This document shows, one piece after another, positions 18,576 to 27,330 of a stretch of DNA of 43,932 bases. Both the position numbers and the translations under genes were made by a program. The number at the start of each line of letters is the position of its first letter. Position 1 is the first letter of the stretch. The notes beneath the pieces were generated by a model. That model searched no databases. It was not told the origin of the DNA and saw only the letters and a program-made list of their open reading frames with translations. Location: assembly GCA_025057175.1 (NCBI GenBank), contig JANWYE010000007.1, positions 1 through 43,932 of the forward strand, given 5' to 3'. Origin of the DNA: Chloroflexus sp. (GTDB taxonomy: Bacteria; Chloroflexota; Chloroflexia; Chloroflexales; Chloroflexaceae).

Positions 18576-21272
18576 TCACTTCTGCGCCGCCGCTTGTTCC
18601 CGCCGCAACACCCATTTCGCCGCCTCTAGCACTGGCACTACTGTCAGCGCCACCAGCGTTACGATCAGCCAATCATTCAGCGATAGCGGGAAGGTGCCGA
18701 ACGGTTCATGTAGGAAGGGCAGGTAAACCACCCCCATCAGGAGCAGCAGCTCCCAGAGGATGGCGAGGTTGAGCCAGCGGTTGGCGAAGGGACGGTGGAA
18801 GACCGATAGATGATCGGAGCGGAAGTTGTAGGCTTTGAAGAATTGGATCAGCACCAGCGAAACGAAGGTCATCGTCATCGCCTCAACCATGCTGCGCCCG
18901 CTCTGTAAGGCCCAGACGAAGAGCGAGATGTTGACCAGCGCCGACCATAACCCGCCGGCCATCATCAACCCCACCACCGGGCGAGTAAAGATCCCGCGCC
19001 GCGGGTCGCGCGGCGGCTGGCGCATAAGGTCGTCATCGGGCGGATCAACCGCCAACGCCAGCGCCGGTAGACCGTCGGTAGCGAGATTGACGTAAAGAAT
19101 CTGCACTGCAGTTAGTGGCAGCGGCAAACCGGCCAACGTCGCGCCGGCCATCAATGTAATCTCGCCGATGTTTGACGAGAGGAGATACATCAGGTACTTT
19201 TTGATGTTGCCAAAGATGCGCCGGCCCTCTTCGACAGCAGCGACAATCGAGGCAAAGTTGTCGTCTGTGATCGTCATGGCTGCCGCCTCTTTGGTGACAT
19301 CGGTGCCGGTGATGCCCATCGCGATGCCAATGTCGGCCTTCTTAAGCGCCGGGGCATCATTGACGCCATCGCCGGTCATCGCCACCACGTAGCCCTTCTG
19401 TTGCAGCGCCGTCACTACCCGCAGCTTATGCACCGGCGCCACACGCGCATAGACATCCACCGTCTCGACGATGCGGGCAAAGGCCTCGTCGCCGAGGGCA
19501 TCGAGTTCGCTGCCAGTCATCACCCGGCCATGGCTCAGCAACCCCAATTCGCGCGCAATTGCCGCCGCTGTCAGCGGGTGATCGCCGGTAATCATCACTA
19601 CTCGAATGCCGGCCTGCTGGCAGGTTTGGATAGCGGCTTTGGCTTCGGGACGAGGCGGGTCGATCATGCCCACAAGGCCCAGCAAGGTAAGATCGCGCTC
19701 GGCATTGGCCAAGGTAGCCGGAGCTTTGGTTGCGATGGCTAGCACCCGCAGGGCAGCGCCGGCCATCGTTTGCGCCGCGTCAAGCACTCTCGCCTGATCG
19801 GCAGCAGTGAACGGCGCAGGGCCGGTGGGCGATAACCAATGGCTACACGCCGGCACAATCACCTCCGGCGCACCCTTAGCATAAGCCACCGTGACGCCAT
19901 CTTCATCGTGCAGCGTCGTCATGCGCTTGGTCTCAGACGAAAACGGGATCTCGGCCACGCGCGGCGCTTGCGCGACGAGTTCATCAACCGCTAACCCAGC
20001 CTTCGCCGCCGCCACCACCAACGCCGCCTCGGTCGGATCACCCTGCGCCCGCCAGCGGTCGTCGCGGAAGACAACACGGGCATCGGAAGCCAGCGCCGCG
20101 CCGCGCAACAACCAGCGCACCGCATCATCGGGAGGCGCTGGTTGATCGTCACGGCGAAACTCACCTTCTGGCGCATACCCCGAACCGGTAATATCCCACC
20201 ATTGGCCGGCCACAAACAACCGGCGGGCAGTCATTTCATCTTTGGTCAAAGTGCCGGTCTTATCGGTGCAGATCACCGACGTGCTGCCCAGAGTTTCGAC
20301 CGCCGGCAAGCGGCGCATGAGCGCATTGCGCTTGACCATGCGCTGCACGCCAATCGCCAGCGAGATGGTGACGACGGCGGGCAATGCTTCGGGCACCACC
20401 GCCACTGCCAGCGCAATCCCGAAAATAATCATCTCGACCAACGGCTGGCCGCGCCAGAGACCAAGCAAGGTAATCACCGCCACAATCACCAGCGCCGCCC
20501 GCGCCAAGGTATGGCCCACCCGGTCGAGATTCTCTTGCAACGGCGTACGCCCGGTCTCAATCGTCTGCAACATCGCGGCAATCGCGCCAAACTCGGTCTG
20601 CATACCGGTGGCGACCACAATCCCGCGCCCGCGGCCATAACTGACCGAAGTGCCGGCATAGACCATATTCCGCCGCTCGGCAACCGGGGCCTCTGGCGGC
20701 ACACTCATCTCAGCCGACTTCTCGACCGGCAGCGATTCGCCGGTCAAAGCCGCCTCTTCGATCTGCAAATTCACCGCCTCGATCAAGCGCAGGTCGGCAG
20801 GAACCCGATCACCGGCGCGCAACAGCACCACATCACCGGGCACCAGATCGCGGGCCGGCACCGCTTGCTCGATGCCATCGCGCAGCACAGTCGCGTTCGG
20901 CGCAGCCAAGCGGCGCAACGCCTCGATCGCCCGTTCGGCGCGGTATTCCTGCACAAACCCAAGCAGCACCGCGAAGAGCACAATCACGATGATTGCAATC
21001 GACTCGATGCCGTGGCCGAGCAACAGCGAAAGGCCGGTTGCGATCAACAGAATGATAATCAGCACATTCTGAAACTGAGCCAGCAAAATCGCCCATGGCG
21101 AAACGCGCGCCGCCGCTTGCAGCTCGTTGGGGCCATACTGCGCCAACCGGCGCGCAGCTTCGGCGCCAGTCAAACCGGATGGCGAACTTTCTAATTCGGC
21201 ATAGACTTCGGCCAGATCACGGGCATGCCACGCTGAACGCGACTCGGTGCGCGGTGGGGCGGTAGTGATCAT
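18576..21272 (-). CDS. P-type cation-transporting ATPase (P2 type, probably Ca2+)
   Basis: 898 residues. N-terminal cation-ATPase domain (about 15-80), actuator loop TGES 177-180, helix M4 PEALP 294-298, phosphorylation site Asp337 in DKTGT, nucleotide-binding KGAPE, hinge GDGVNDAPAL, then M5-M10 with the ion-site NLATDGLPALAL in M6. Overall it follows the Ca2+/SERCA-PMR1 group; PEALP instead of PEGLP leaves specificity (Ca2+, Mn2+ or Na+) open. A good AGGAGG ribosome site precedes the ATG. Its promoter is preceded by the palindrome array at 21491-21549. Confidence 0.92.
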   Translation of the reverse strand: MITTAPPRTESRSAWHARDLAEVYAELESSPSGLTGAEAARRLAQYGPNELQAAARVSPWAILLAQFQNVLIIILLIATGLSLLLGHGIESIAIIVIVLFAVLLGFVQEYRAERAIEALRRLAAPNATVLRDGIEQAVPARDLVPGDVVLLRAGDRVPADLRLIEAVNLQIEEAALTGESLPVEKSAEMSVPPEAPVAERRNMVYAGTSVSYGRGRGIVVATGMQTEFGAIAAMLQTIETGRTPLQENLDRVGHTLARAALVIVAVITLLGLWRGQPLVEMIIFGIALAVAVVPEALPAVVTISLAIGVQRMVKRNALMRRLPAVETLGSTSVICTDKTGTLTKDEMTARRLFVAGQWWDITGSGYAPEGEFRRDDQPAPPDDAVRWLLRGAALASDARVVFRDDRWRAQGDPTEAALVVAAAKAGLAVDELVAQAPRVAEIPFSSETKRMTTLHDEDGVTVAYAKGAPEVIVPACSHWLSPTGPAPFTAADQARVLDAAQTMAGAALRVLAIATKAPATLANAERDLTLLGLVGMIDPPRPEAKAAIQTCQQAGIRVVMITGDHPLTAAAIARELGLLSHGRVMTGSELDALGDEAFARIVETVDVYARVAPVHKLRVVTALQQKGYVVAMTGDGVNDAPALKKADIGIAMGITGTDVTKEAAAMTITDDNFASIVAAVEEGRRIFGNIKKYLMYLLSSNIGEITLMAGATLAGLPLPLTAVQILYVNLATDGLPALALAVDPPDDDLMRQPPRDPRRGIFTRPVVGLMMAGGLWSALVNISLFVWALQSGRSMVEAMTMTFVSLVLIQFFKAYNFRSDHLSVFHRPFANRWLNLAILWELLLLMGVVYLPFLHEPFGTFPLSLNDWLIVTLVALTVVPVLEAAKWVLRREQAAAQK

Positions 21273-21327
21273 AAGATGGCCCTCCTTTGGTCAGACGCAA
21301 AGACGCGAAGATGACCTCGACAGCTTG

Positions 21328-21356
21328 AGCATAGCACATAGTCGCAGGCAAGACAA
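21328..21356 (-). promoter_or_regulatory. promoter of the P-type ATPase
   Basis: On the minus strand TTGTCT (21356-21351), 17 bases, TATGCT (21333-21328), about 56 bases upstream of the start codon. Confidence 0.5.
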
Positions 21357-21490
21357 TTGCCCACAGCGACTCCGGCAGCGGCACAGAGCTGCCAGCATCA
21401 TTCGCGCCCGCGAAGGAGATTGCTGCGGGGTCGGGATAGAGCGTTGCTATGCCCTACCACACTAACGATTACGCAATTCGCGGTATGCCA

Positions 21491-21549
21491 TTACGAGCGC
21501 GCTCGTAATAGTTTTGAGCGCGCTCGCAAATTAGGGAGCGCGCTCGTAA
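21491..21549. promoter_or_regulatory. triple palindromic operator array (downstream side)
   Basis: Three copies of a palindrome with invariant core GAGCGCGCTC: perfect TTACGAGCGCGCTCGTAA at 21491-21508, and variants at 21512-21529 and 21532-21549. Centres are 21 and 20 bases apart, two helical turns. The third copy overlaps the stop and last codons of the AlbA_2 gene (encoding YYERAP). Confidence 0.85.
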
Positions 21550-23225
21550 TAGGTAGCACGTGAGGAGCCACGCCGGATCAGGCGACCACTCCGCACTAAT
21601 CGATCAAGTAACCGGCTCGCTTGATACGAGCTGATCTGGCAGAGTTTGGCTGCCTCTTGGCGCGTAATGCGGCCATAACTCGAAACGTATTGCAGCACCA
21701 TCTGCTCTTGCTGTACCACTTCAAAACCGCGCAGCCGCACGTAAGCATCAGCTTGGCCAAGACGGCGATACGTAGCCGCCGAGAGGTGCCACACGCGGCT
21801 TTTGCCTTCGCCGCGTGCGACCACAAACCCATTTTCAACTAATCGACTCAACACTGCGCGCGCTATCGCAACCGATTTCTGGATCAAACGTGCTGCTTCG
21901 TCTGTCGTGATTTGTCGTTCGTACCAAAGCCTATTCAAAATCAGCAATTCATCGACATTCACCAAGCGGCCATTACGTGATTCTTCAGAAACAAGCCGGA
22001 CGAAGGCAAGATTTGCTCCACCACCCGGCAATGTAAGCACAACGCTCGTCTCGTTACTGCGCTCATACGAAGGGGCAGGCCGGCCATTGCGGAGTTGCTC
22101 ATAGAAAATAATATCAATACCGCGTCCGGTACGTTCGACAATCCCGGCCCGCTTGAAGGCATCGGCCAATAAGGGATTGCGCGGACGCGGCGCTGTAACC
22201 AGCAAATTATCGAGCCGCACCCCTTCAGGAAAACCACCCGGACTGGAAATTTCGAGGTAGTCGGTATGCCACTGAATATGCACCGCGCCAAGACGCGAAT
22301 AATCGCGGTGTGTCAGAGCATTAGCTACCGCTTCACGAAAAGCGGCCGGTGGATAATCCGGCACGACAATCCGTAACATCCCAACTAACAGCTCCTGCTC
22401 ACGACTACGCGCAGCAAAGCGCTGCTCGCACGCTTCCATCACGCGTAGCAGGGGCCAGCGAAAAAATTCATTCACCTCAACATACGAGCCGGCCAACACC
22501 TGAAATGCAACTTCATGGGTGGGCAGGAAACGGCGGATGGCATGCTCCTTGCCGAACAGCAACAATCCCAATACGCGCACATGCCGAATCTCACCATTTG
22601 CTTCAATCGCGCCTAAAGCCTTAGCTAATTCGAAATCCGGCAACGAAAGCAATACTCGATCACCATCGCGCCGCTCACGGATACTACGGCGGAATCGCTC
22701 GAATTCGAGCGGATCAAGATCATCCCATGTTGCTTCTGGCACAATCAACGCCGAATAATCTTCTGCGCCACGATCAGCTTGCTGGGAATGCATTTCGTGA
22801 AAGAACATAGGCACACAGCATGGCCGGCCATCGCCGCCGATAGCGCGGCGCAGGTATTTGCCGGCAGCGGTAGCCACTGGCAATCTCGCAGGCGGCACTT
22901 CGATCACGATAATCTCCTGCGCTTGCCATTGCGCTATGGTAACGCGCGGGATCAATGCAGGCCGAGTGTGGTTAGCAATCAACGCCGCTAATCGTAACGG
23001 ATCGGTGTGACCGGCTTCATGGCGTGGGCGCGCGCCGGTTACACGGCCATCATCTTCGACACCAATCAAGAGCCATGCCGGCGTGCTGTTCGAACGGTTA
23101 GCAAGACAAACAACCGTCTCAACAATTTCGTCGTCGCTAAGCAAACGGCGCTCTTCGCCTTTGAACTCGACATCAAGCGTTTCGCCGTCGTTGATTAGCT
23201 GGTGAATCAATTCAGGCGTGATCAT
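21531..23225 (-). CDS. AlbA_2/RecG-like ATP-binding transcriptional regulator
   Basis: 564 residues; start 23225 has a GGAG site, in preference to one six codons upstream. N-terminal AlbA_2 (Schlafen-like, DUF4062-adjacent) DNA-binding domain with the typical TLDVEFK opening (16-22) and LIGVEDDGRVTG (53-64). The middle has the GHKL-like ATPase block FREAVANALTHRDY seen in COG2865 'predicted transcriptional regulator / ATP-dependent helicase' proteins. The C-terminus has two winged-helix segments (around 395-450 and 495-560, ITRQEAAKLCQISSYQASRLLDRLV). It is flanked on both sides by the same palindrome, suggesting it binds it. It is divergent from the DUF5131 gene. Confidence 0.85.
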   Translation of the reverse strand: MITPELIHQLINDGETLDVEFKGEERRLLSDDEIVETVVCLANRSNSTPAWLLIGVEDDGRVTGARPRHEAGHTDPLRLAALIANHTRPALIPRVTIAQWQAQEIIVIEVPPARLPVATAAGKYLRRAIGGDGRPCCVPMFFHEMHSQQADRGAEDYSALIVPEATWDDLDPLEFERFRRSIRERRDGDRVLLSLPDFELAKALGAIEANGEIRHVRVLGLLLFGKEHAIRRFLPTHEVAFQVLAGSYVEVNEFFRWPLLRVMEACEQRFAARSREQELLVGMLRIVVPDYPPAAFREAVANALTHRDYSRLGAVHIQWHTDYLEISSPGGFPEGVRLDNLLVTAPRPRNPLLADAFKRAGIVERTGRGIDIIFYEQLRNGRPAPSYERSNETSVVLTLPGGGANLAFVRLVSEESRNGRLVNVDELLILNRLWYERQITTDEAARLIQKSVAIARAVLSRLVENGFVVARGEGKSRVWHLSAATYRRLGQADAYVRLRGFEVVQQEQMVLQYVSSYGRITRQEAAKLCQISSYQASRLLDRLVRSGRLIRRGSSRATYYERAP

Positions 23226-23289
23226 ACACGCTCCAGCCTGCACACTAACAGCTAAAACCTGCTGTGATTTGCATTGTATCGTCGCATTA

Positions 23290-23327
23290 TTACGAGCGCG
23301 CTCAAAAAATTACGAGCGCGCTCGTAA
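23290..23327. promoter_or_regulatory. double palindromic operator (upstream side)
   Basis: TTACGAGCGCGCTCAAAA at 23290-23307 and the perfect palindrome at 23310-23327, centres 20 bases apart. Both lie just downstream of a minus-strand TATAAT (23333-23328), so bound protein would sit on the start site of the AlbA_2 gene. Confidence 0.85.
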
Positions 23328-23333
23328 ATTATA
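23328..23333 (-). promoter_or_regulatory. -10 box of the AlbA_2 gene
   Basis: A perfect TATAAT on the minus strand touching the operator. A poor -35 (TTGTGA, 19-base spacer) lies upstream. Confidence 0.5.
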
Positions 23334-23377
23334 GCAAACTCTGGCCTGTGCCTCACAATTGCTATCGCCATCTGTCT

Positions 23378-23383
23378 TATAAT
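23378..23383 (+). promoter_or_regulatory. -10 box of the DUF5131 gene
   Basis: TATAAT about 59 bases upstream of the start at 23442, divergent from the AlbA_2 promoter; no clear -35. The operators lie about 50-95 bases upstream, so the regulator could affect this gene too. Confidence 0.4.
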
Positions 23384-23441
23384 AAAACATTTGTGCTACA
23401 ATCTAAGAGAATCAAATGTCCGCCCTTTCCGGAGCATGCCT

Positions 23442-24296
23442 ATGGCCCGCAGCAGCATCGAGTGGACCGAAGCGACGTGGAATCCGCTCACCGGCTGCAC
23501 CAAGATCAGCCCCGGCTGCAAGCACTGCTATGCCGAACGGATGGCGCTGCGCTTGCAGGCGATGGGCCTCGCGAAGTACCGCAATGGCTTTCGCCTGACG
23601 CTGCACCCCGAAACGTTGCCGGAGCCGTTGCGCTGGAAGACGCCGCGCATGATCTTCGTCAACTCGATGAGCGATCTGTTTCATCGCGATGTGCCGGTAT
23701 CATTTATTCAGCAGGTCTTTGCGGTGATGGCGGAGGCCCACTGGCACACGTTTCAGGTCTTGACCAAACGGGCCGAACGGCTGCGCGAACTCGATGCGTT
23801 GCTATCGTGGCCGCCAAATGTGTGGATGGGGGTGAGCGTCGAGCGCGCCGATTATGTCGAGCGAATCGATCTACTGCGCGCAACCGGCGCGGCGATTAAG
23901 TTTCTGTCATGTGAACCGCTGCTGGGGCCGTTGCCCAATCTGCCGCTCGATGGCATTGACTGGGTGATTGTAGGCGGCGAGTCAGGGCCGGGAGCGCGGC
24001 CAATGGATCCGGCATGGGTGCGCGATATTCGCGATCAGTGTTTGGCCGCCGGTGTGCCATTCTTCTTTAAGCAGTGGGGCGGCCCGCGCAAAGACCGCAC
24101 CGGACGCCTGCTTGATGGGCGAACGTGGGACGAATGGCCGCGACAAGTAGCTGCAACGGCAGCGCCGGATGGGGAGCGGTTCATCGCTAACGAGACTGGC
24201 GGCGATGGCGGCTTGCGCTGCCTTGTGCCGGCTGTGGGGCACGACATCGCTGCGCGCGGCAACAACGCCTCCTTGATGAATGATCCAACCCTTTAA
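23442..24296 (+). CDS. DUF5131 / Gp37-Gp68 family protein (radical-SAM-like three-Cys motif)
   Basis: 284 residues from ATG 23442, preceded by GGAG. The N-terminus reads [16 protein letters not shown] followed by a C-x6-C-x2-C motif ([11 protein letters not shown], Cys19, 26, 29) and YAERM, diagnostic of the family once named after phage Gp37/Gp68. The motif resembles an iron-sulfur radical SAM site with unusual spacing. Later parts carry [35 protein letters not shown] and [15 protein letters not shown]. Biochemical role is not established. The usual partner TcmP is not present here; the neighbour is the divergent AlbA_2 regulator. Confidence 0.85.
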   Translation: MARSSIEWTEATWNPLTGCTKISPGCKHCYAERMALRLQAMGLAKYRNGFRLTLHPETLPEPLRWKTPRMIFVNSMSDLFHRDVPVSFIQQVFAVMAEAHWHTFQVLTKRAERLRELDALLSWPPNVWMGVSVERADYVERIDLLRATGAAIKFLSCEPLLGPLPNLPLDGIDWVIVGGESGPGARPMDPAWVRDIRDQCLAAGVPFFFKQWGGPRKDRTGRLLDGRTWDEWPRQVAATAAPDGERFIANETGGDGGLRCLVPAVGHDIAARGNNASLMNDPTL

Positions 24297-24317
24297 TAAC
24301 TGCGTGCGTTATTAAAG
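24291..24317. terminator. 10-bp AT-rich inverted repeat over the DUF5131 stop codon
   Basis: CTTTAATAAC (24291-24300) and GTTATTAAAG (24308-24317) are perfect inverted arms around a 7-base loop. The left arm includes the last codons and TAA stop. It lies between convergent genes and could end transcription from both sides, or be a protein site. Confidence 0.6.
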
Positions 24318-24393
24318 AAAATGGCCGAATCGTTTAATTAGCATCTTACCGGTTAGATACTGTTGCCCGTCAAATCTGCTAAACGCACTGTGT

Positions 24394-25521
24394 CTAATCG
24401 GCAAATGCGCCCTGCTGCGCGGCGGTTTGGCGCGCGGCACGGCGATCAGCGTTGATGCGGCGCGCCCGGCGCGGTAGCGGCGCGCGAAGGGGCAGGGCCG
24501 GCGCGGCTAGCAGTAAGATCGCTATGCCAACGCGCAGATCGAAGGCGGGAGCAATGATGGCAGGGAAGGGGTAGTAGACAAGCGCGGTGGGTTCGAGCAG
24601 GCGCATAGCAGCGACGGCGGCCAACCCAAGGCCAGCGGCGGCGCAGGCGATAGTGTCGTGGCGATGCCAGCGTTCGCGCCGGTAGGTGGTGCGCGGCACG
24701 CTCCGGCTGAGCCGGCGGGCTGCCCAGCCGGTGAGCAGCAGGCCAGCGATGCCGAGCGGAGCCATGACCGGCAGCGTGGCCGGGCCAGCCCACAACCAGC
24801 CGATCAGTGCGCCGGCCAGACTGCTGAGACCGGCCAGCAAAGCGAGCAGGCGGCCAGTGTCTGGCCTTGGCGTCAGGGTGCGCCCATAACCACGCGCCTC
24901 AAGCGCTTCGGCCAATTGCAGCGCCCGTTCGAGGCTACCGGCTAACAGCGGCCCGGCCAGCGCCCACCAACTGCGCAGGCTGCCAAAGCGATGGCCACGC
25001 GCGCGTTGGGCAGCGGTGATGTCTTGGATGGCCTGCACCAATCCCGGCGCAAAAGCGATTGCGATCGTGACTGCTAACCCAGCATGGAAGAGCGAGCGCG
25101 GCGCTAAGCGCAGCAACCGGTGATGATCGACCAGCGCATTGAACGCGCCGAAGATGAGCAGCAACGTCCATAGCCCTAACCCGCGCGTCGCCCCCCATGC
25201 CAACGCCTCGGCGGTAATCGGCCCGCCAAACACAATCCCGCCCAACCAGACCGGCAACTGGAAGGCAGGCAGCGTGACCAGCACCGTTGCGCCACGCGGC
25301 CCGCCCACCGTCACCACCGCGAAGATGACATAGCCGAGCCAGATGATCGCGCCGGCGCGGGCAAAGAGCGAAAAACTGCGCGCCAGCGGGCGATCGTCGC
25401 GCCGGGCAACGAAGACATACGTCACTGCCAACATGAGCAAGATATGGTAAAGCGGGTGTGGGGCCAGCGTCGCGATGGCAGCGGCGGCAACCAGCCAACA
25501 GAGCCATGTCCGGGTATGCAT
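24394..25521 (-). CDS. ecfT: ECF transporter transmembrane component EcfT, C-terminally extended
   Basis: 375 residues; start 25521 follows GAAAGG. It has about eight membrane helices. The two coupling Ala-Arg-Gly motifs that bind the ECF ATPases are at 174-176 (AQRARGHRFG) and 209-211 (LEARGYGR). Standard EcfT/CbiQ proteins end soon after at about 250-270 residues; this one continues about 110 residues with further helices. Position at the end of a riboswitch-led operon with cobC and cobS argues for cobalamin or corrinoid uptake. Neither ATPase nor S-component is in the window. A 259-base gap with a weak hairpin (25738-25768) separates it from cobS. Confidence 0.85.
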   Translation of the reverse strand: MHTRTWLCWLVAAAAIATLAPHPLYHILLMLAVTYVFVARRDDRPLARSFSLFARAGAIIWLGYVIFAVVTVGGPRGATVLVTLPAFQLPVWLGGIVFGGPITAEALAWGATRGLGLWTLLLIFGAFNALVDHHRLLRLAPRSLFHAGLAVTIAIAFAPGLVQAIQDITAAQRARGHRFGSLRSWWALAGPLLAGSLERALQLAEALEARGYGRTLTPRPDTGRLLALLAGLSSLAGALIGWLWAGPATLPVMAPLGIAGLLLTGWAARRLSRSVPRTTYRRERWHRHDTIACAAAGLGLAAVAAMRLLEPTALVYYPFPAIIAPAFDLRVGIAILLLAAPALPLRAPLPRRARRINADRRAARQTAAQQGAFAD

Positions 25522-25780
25522 AGCGAGCCTTTCTCTCGCGCCAAGGCGCAACAGGGTGTATTGAACGAACGTTTTAAGGCACCGCGACCCTCGCTGCCAT
25601 ACTTCTCATTTGTGGCCGGCCATCACGTTTTTTTGCCACGTTACTACCCATCGCCACATCTCATACATCACCCCCGCCGCGCAACTATTTCATTTCATTG
25701 CGAGGGTGCGTGGTAGGTCTAGCGCCATCGTGCTCCACGCCCGCAACAATCCCTTCCGAAAGCGGGCGCGCTTGCCGCGT

Positions 25781-26533
25781 TCACATTCTCACCGTCAGCG
25801 CCGCCAAGGCCACCACTTCGCCAATTTCGCACAACGCGCCATAGGTATCACCGGTAAGGCCGCCAAGATCGCGCACCCACCAGCGCGCCAGCAAATGAGC
25901 AACAACCAACACCAACGCCGCAGCGACGATCCCGGCGAGACCGGCGATTAGCCATGCGCTGCCCAGCATCAACAGCGAAGAAAGCCAAAGATCGCGCTGC
26001 CGGACGTATGAATTAAACATCCGGCCCAAGCCGCCTTCGCGGGCAGGCGGGAAACGATAGATGCCGTAGCAATCGGCCCAGCGGCCCAACATCGGCGCCA
26101 ACAGCAGCGCCGGCCATGCCACTGCCGCGCTGGCGACGAATGCCACCTTGAACAGAATCAGCACAATCAGCGCAATCGCCCCCATCGCGCCGATCCGGCT
26201 ATCTTTCATGATCTCTAGCTTGCGCTCGCGCGAACGCCAGCTCATCACCGCATCAAACGTGTCACTGAGGCCATCGAGATGCAGTCCACCGGTGATAATT
26301 CCCCACGTGGCGACGACCAACATGGCTGCCACCAGCTCACCCCACAGCAGGCGAGCCAGTGCATCAGCGGCAACCAATGCGCCGCCAATCACCAATCCGG
26401 CAGCCGGAAACCACGGAATCGCCCGCGCCACACTCTGTTCGTTCATCGGCGGCAAGCCGGGCAGCGGGATGATAGTCAGAAAACGGATAGCTTCGAGCAG
26501 ACCATTGGCAGGGCGGGCCGGCGCTTCACTCAT
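25781..26533 (-). CDS. cobS: adenosylcobinamide-GDP ribazoletransferase (cobalamin synthase)
   Basis: 250 residues, integral membrane protein. Start 26533 follows GGAG; the longer reading from 26581 has no site. The family motif GGLHLDGLSDTFDA (82-95) with Asp87 and Asp91 is intact, and the C-terminus has LGGLTGDTYGA. It joins alpha-ribazole(-phosphate) to adenosylcobinamide-GDP, the last assembly step of the nucleotide loop. Located 51 bases after cobC, and ahead of ecfT. Confidence 0.93.
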   Translation of the reverse strand: MSEAPARPANGLLEAIRFLTIIPLPGLPPMNEQSVARAIPWFPAAGLVIGGALVAADALARLLWGELVAAMLVVATWGIITGGLHLDGLSDTFDAVMSWRSRERKLEIMKDSRIGAMGAIALIVLILFKVAFVASAAVAWPALLLAPMLGRWADCYGIYRFPPAREGGLGRMFNSYVRQRDLWLSSLLMLGSAWLIAGLAGIVAAALVLVVAHLLARWWVRDLGGLTGDTYGALCEIGEVVALAALTVRM

Positions 26534-26584
26534 AGCCACACTCCGCAGCGGGTAAAGAATAGCTGCAAAGCAATCCAACAACGT

Positions 26585-27202
26585 CTAACCGTAGCGCCCC
26601 AGTGGCGGTACCGTATTGACTGTGCGGATAATAATCGACGATCCATACACATCAAGCGCGGTGATGCTCCCCAAATCAATTCGCCAACGCCAATGATCGG
26701 CGATCGGAGTATTGCAACAAAAACAGAGCACTAACTGTATCGGAGTCGCATGGGTCACGACCAATATCCGGCCACCACGATAGCTCACCAACAGCTCTTG
26801 CCACGCCGCCGCCACTCGCGCCGCCGCTTCAGCCAGACTCTCGCCACCGGTTGGTCGCCCATCCACCCCTTGCGTCCAGCGCGTTTGGGCATCAACCGGA
26901 AAGCGTTGCCCCACCTCACGGTAGGTCAACCCCTCCCACAACCCATGATCAACCTCGATCCAACGTGGATCTTCAATCAACGGAATAGAACGATCGCGCA
27001 TCAGTGCAGCGGCCAACGCGCGCGTGCGCTGAGTTGGGCTAACCACAGCGTGTGTGAACGGCAGCGCGCGCAAACGATGGGCAACGGCATCGTGCTGGCG
27101 TAGGCCATACTCGGTCAACGGACTATCGCCGCGACCGAGATAACGGCGGGCGCGATTAGCCTCGGTTTGGCCATGGCGAACGAACCAGATACTGGTGCGC
27201 AT
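26585..27202 (-). CDS. cobC: histidine phosphatase, probable alpha-ribazole phosphatase
   Basis: 205 residues. ATG 27202 follows GGAG. Phosphatase motif RHG (9-11) with nucleophile His10, conserved Glu90 in HGLWEGLTYREV, and the second histidine His151 in THATP. The histidine phosphatase family includes phosphoglycerate mutases, but the position directly upstream of cobS and downstream of a cobalamin riboswitch supports removal of the 5'-phosphate from alpha-ribazole phosphate or adenosylcobalamin phosphate. Confidence 0.85.
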   Translation of the reverse strand: MRTSIWFVRHGQTEANRARRYLGRGDSPLTEYGLRQHDAVAHRLRALPFTHAVVSPTQRTRALAAALMRDRSIPLIEDPRWIEVDHGLWEGLTYREVGQRFPVDAQTRWTQGVDGRPTGGESLAEAAARVAAAWQELLVSYRGGRILVVTHATPIQLVLCFCCNTPIADHWRWRIDLGSITALDVYGSSIIIRTVNTVPPLGRYG

Positions 27203-27255
27203 AACGTTCTCCAACCCTTCCCCCTGCCCCCGCCAACCCCGATCACCAGCCTCTG

Positions 27256-27330
27256 CTCATCGTTCATTCGTTCATTCGTTTTCCTCATTCGTTCATTCGT
27301 TCATTCGTTCTCCTCATTCGTTCATTCGTT
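27256..27330. repeat. 8-bp microsatellite at the end of the DUF4430-like gene
   Basis: Interrupted tandem copies of CATTCGTT (AACGAATG on the coding strand) run from inside the last codons of the gene past its stop. The unit is not a multiple of three, so slippage would alter the C-terminal tail and stop. Confidence 0.8.

Noticed and set aside
23442-24296. Prophage remnant, because the family is named after phage proteins
   Set aside because: No other phage gene, integrase or attachment site is nearby; the family is common in bacterial chromosomes.
25522-25780. Second cobalamin riboswitch before ecfT
   Set aside because: No aptamer core segments are found on the minus strand; only a weak hairpin.
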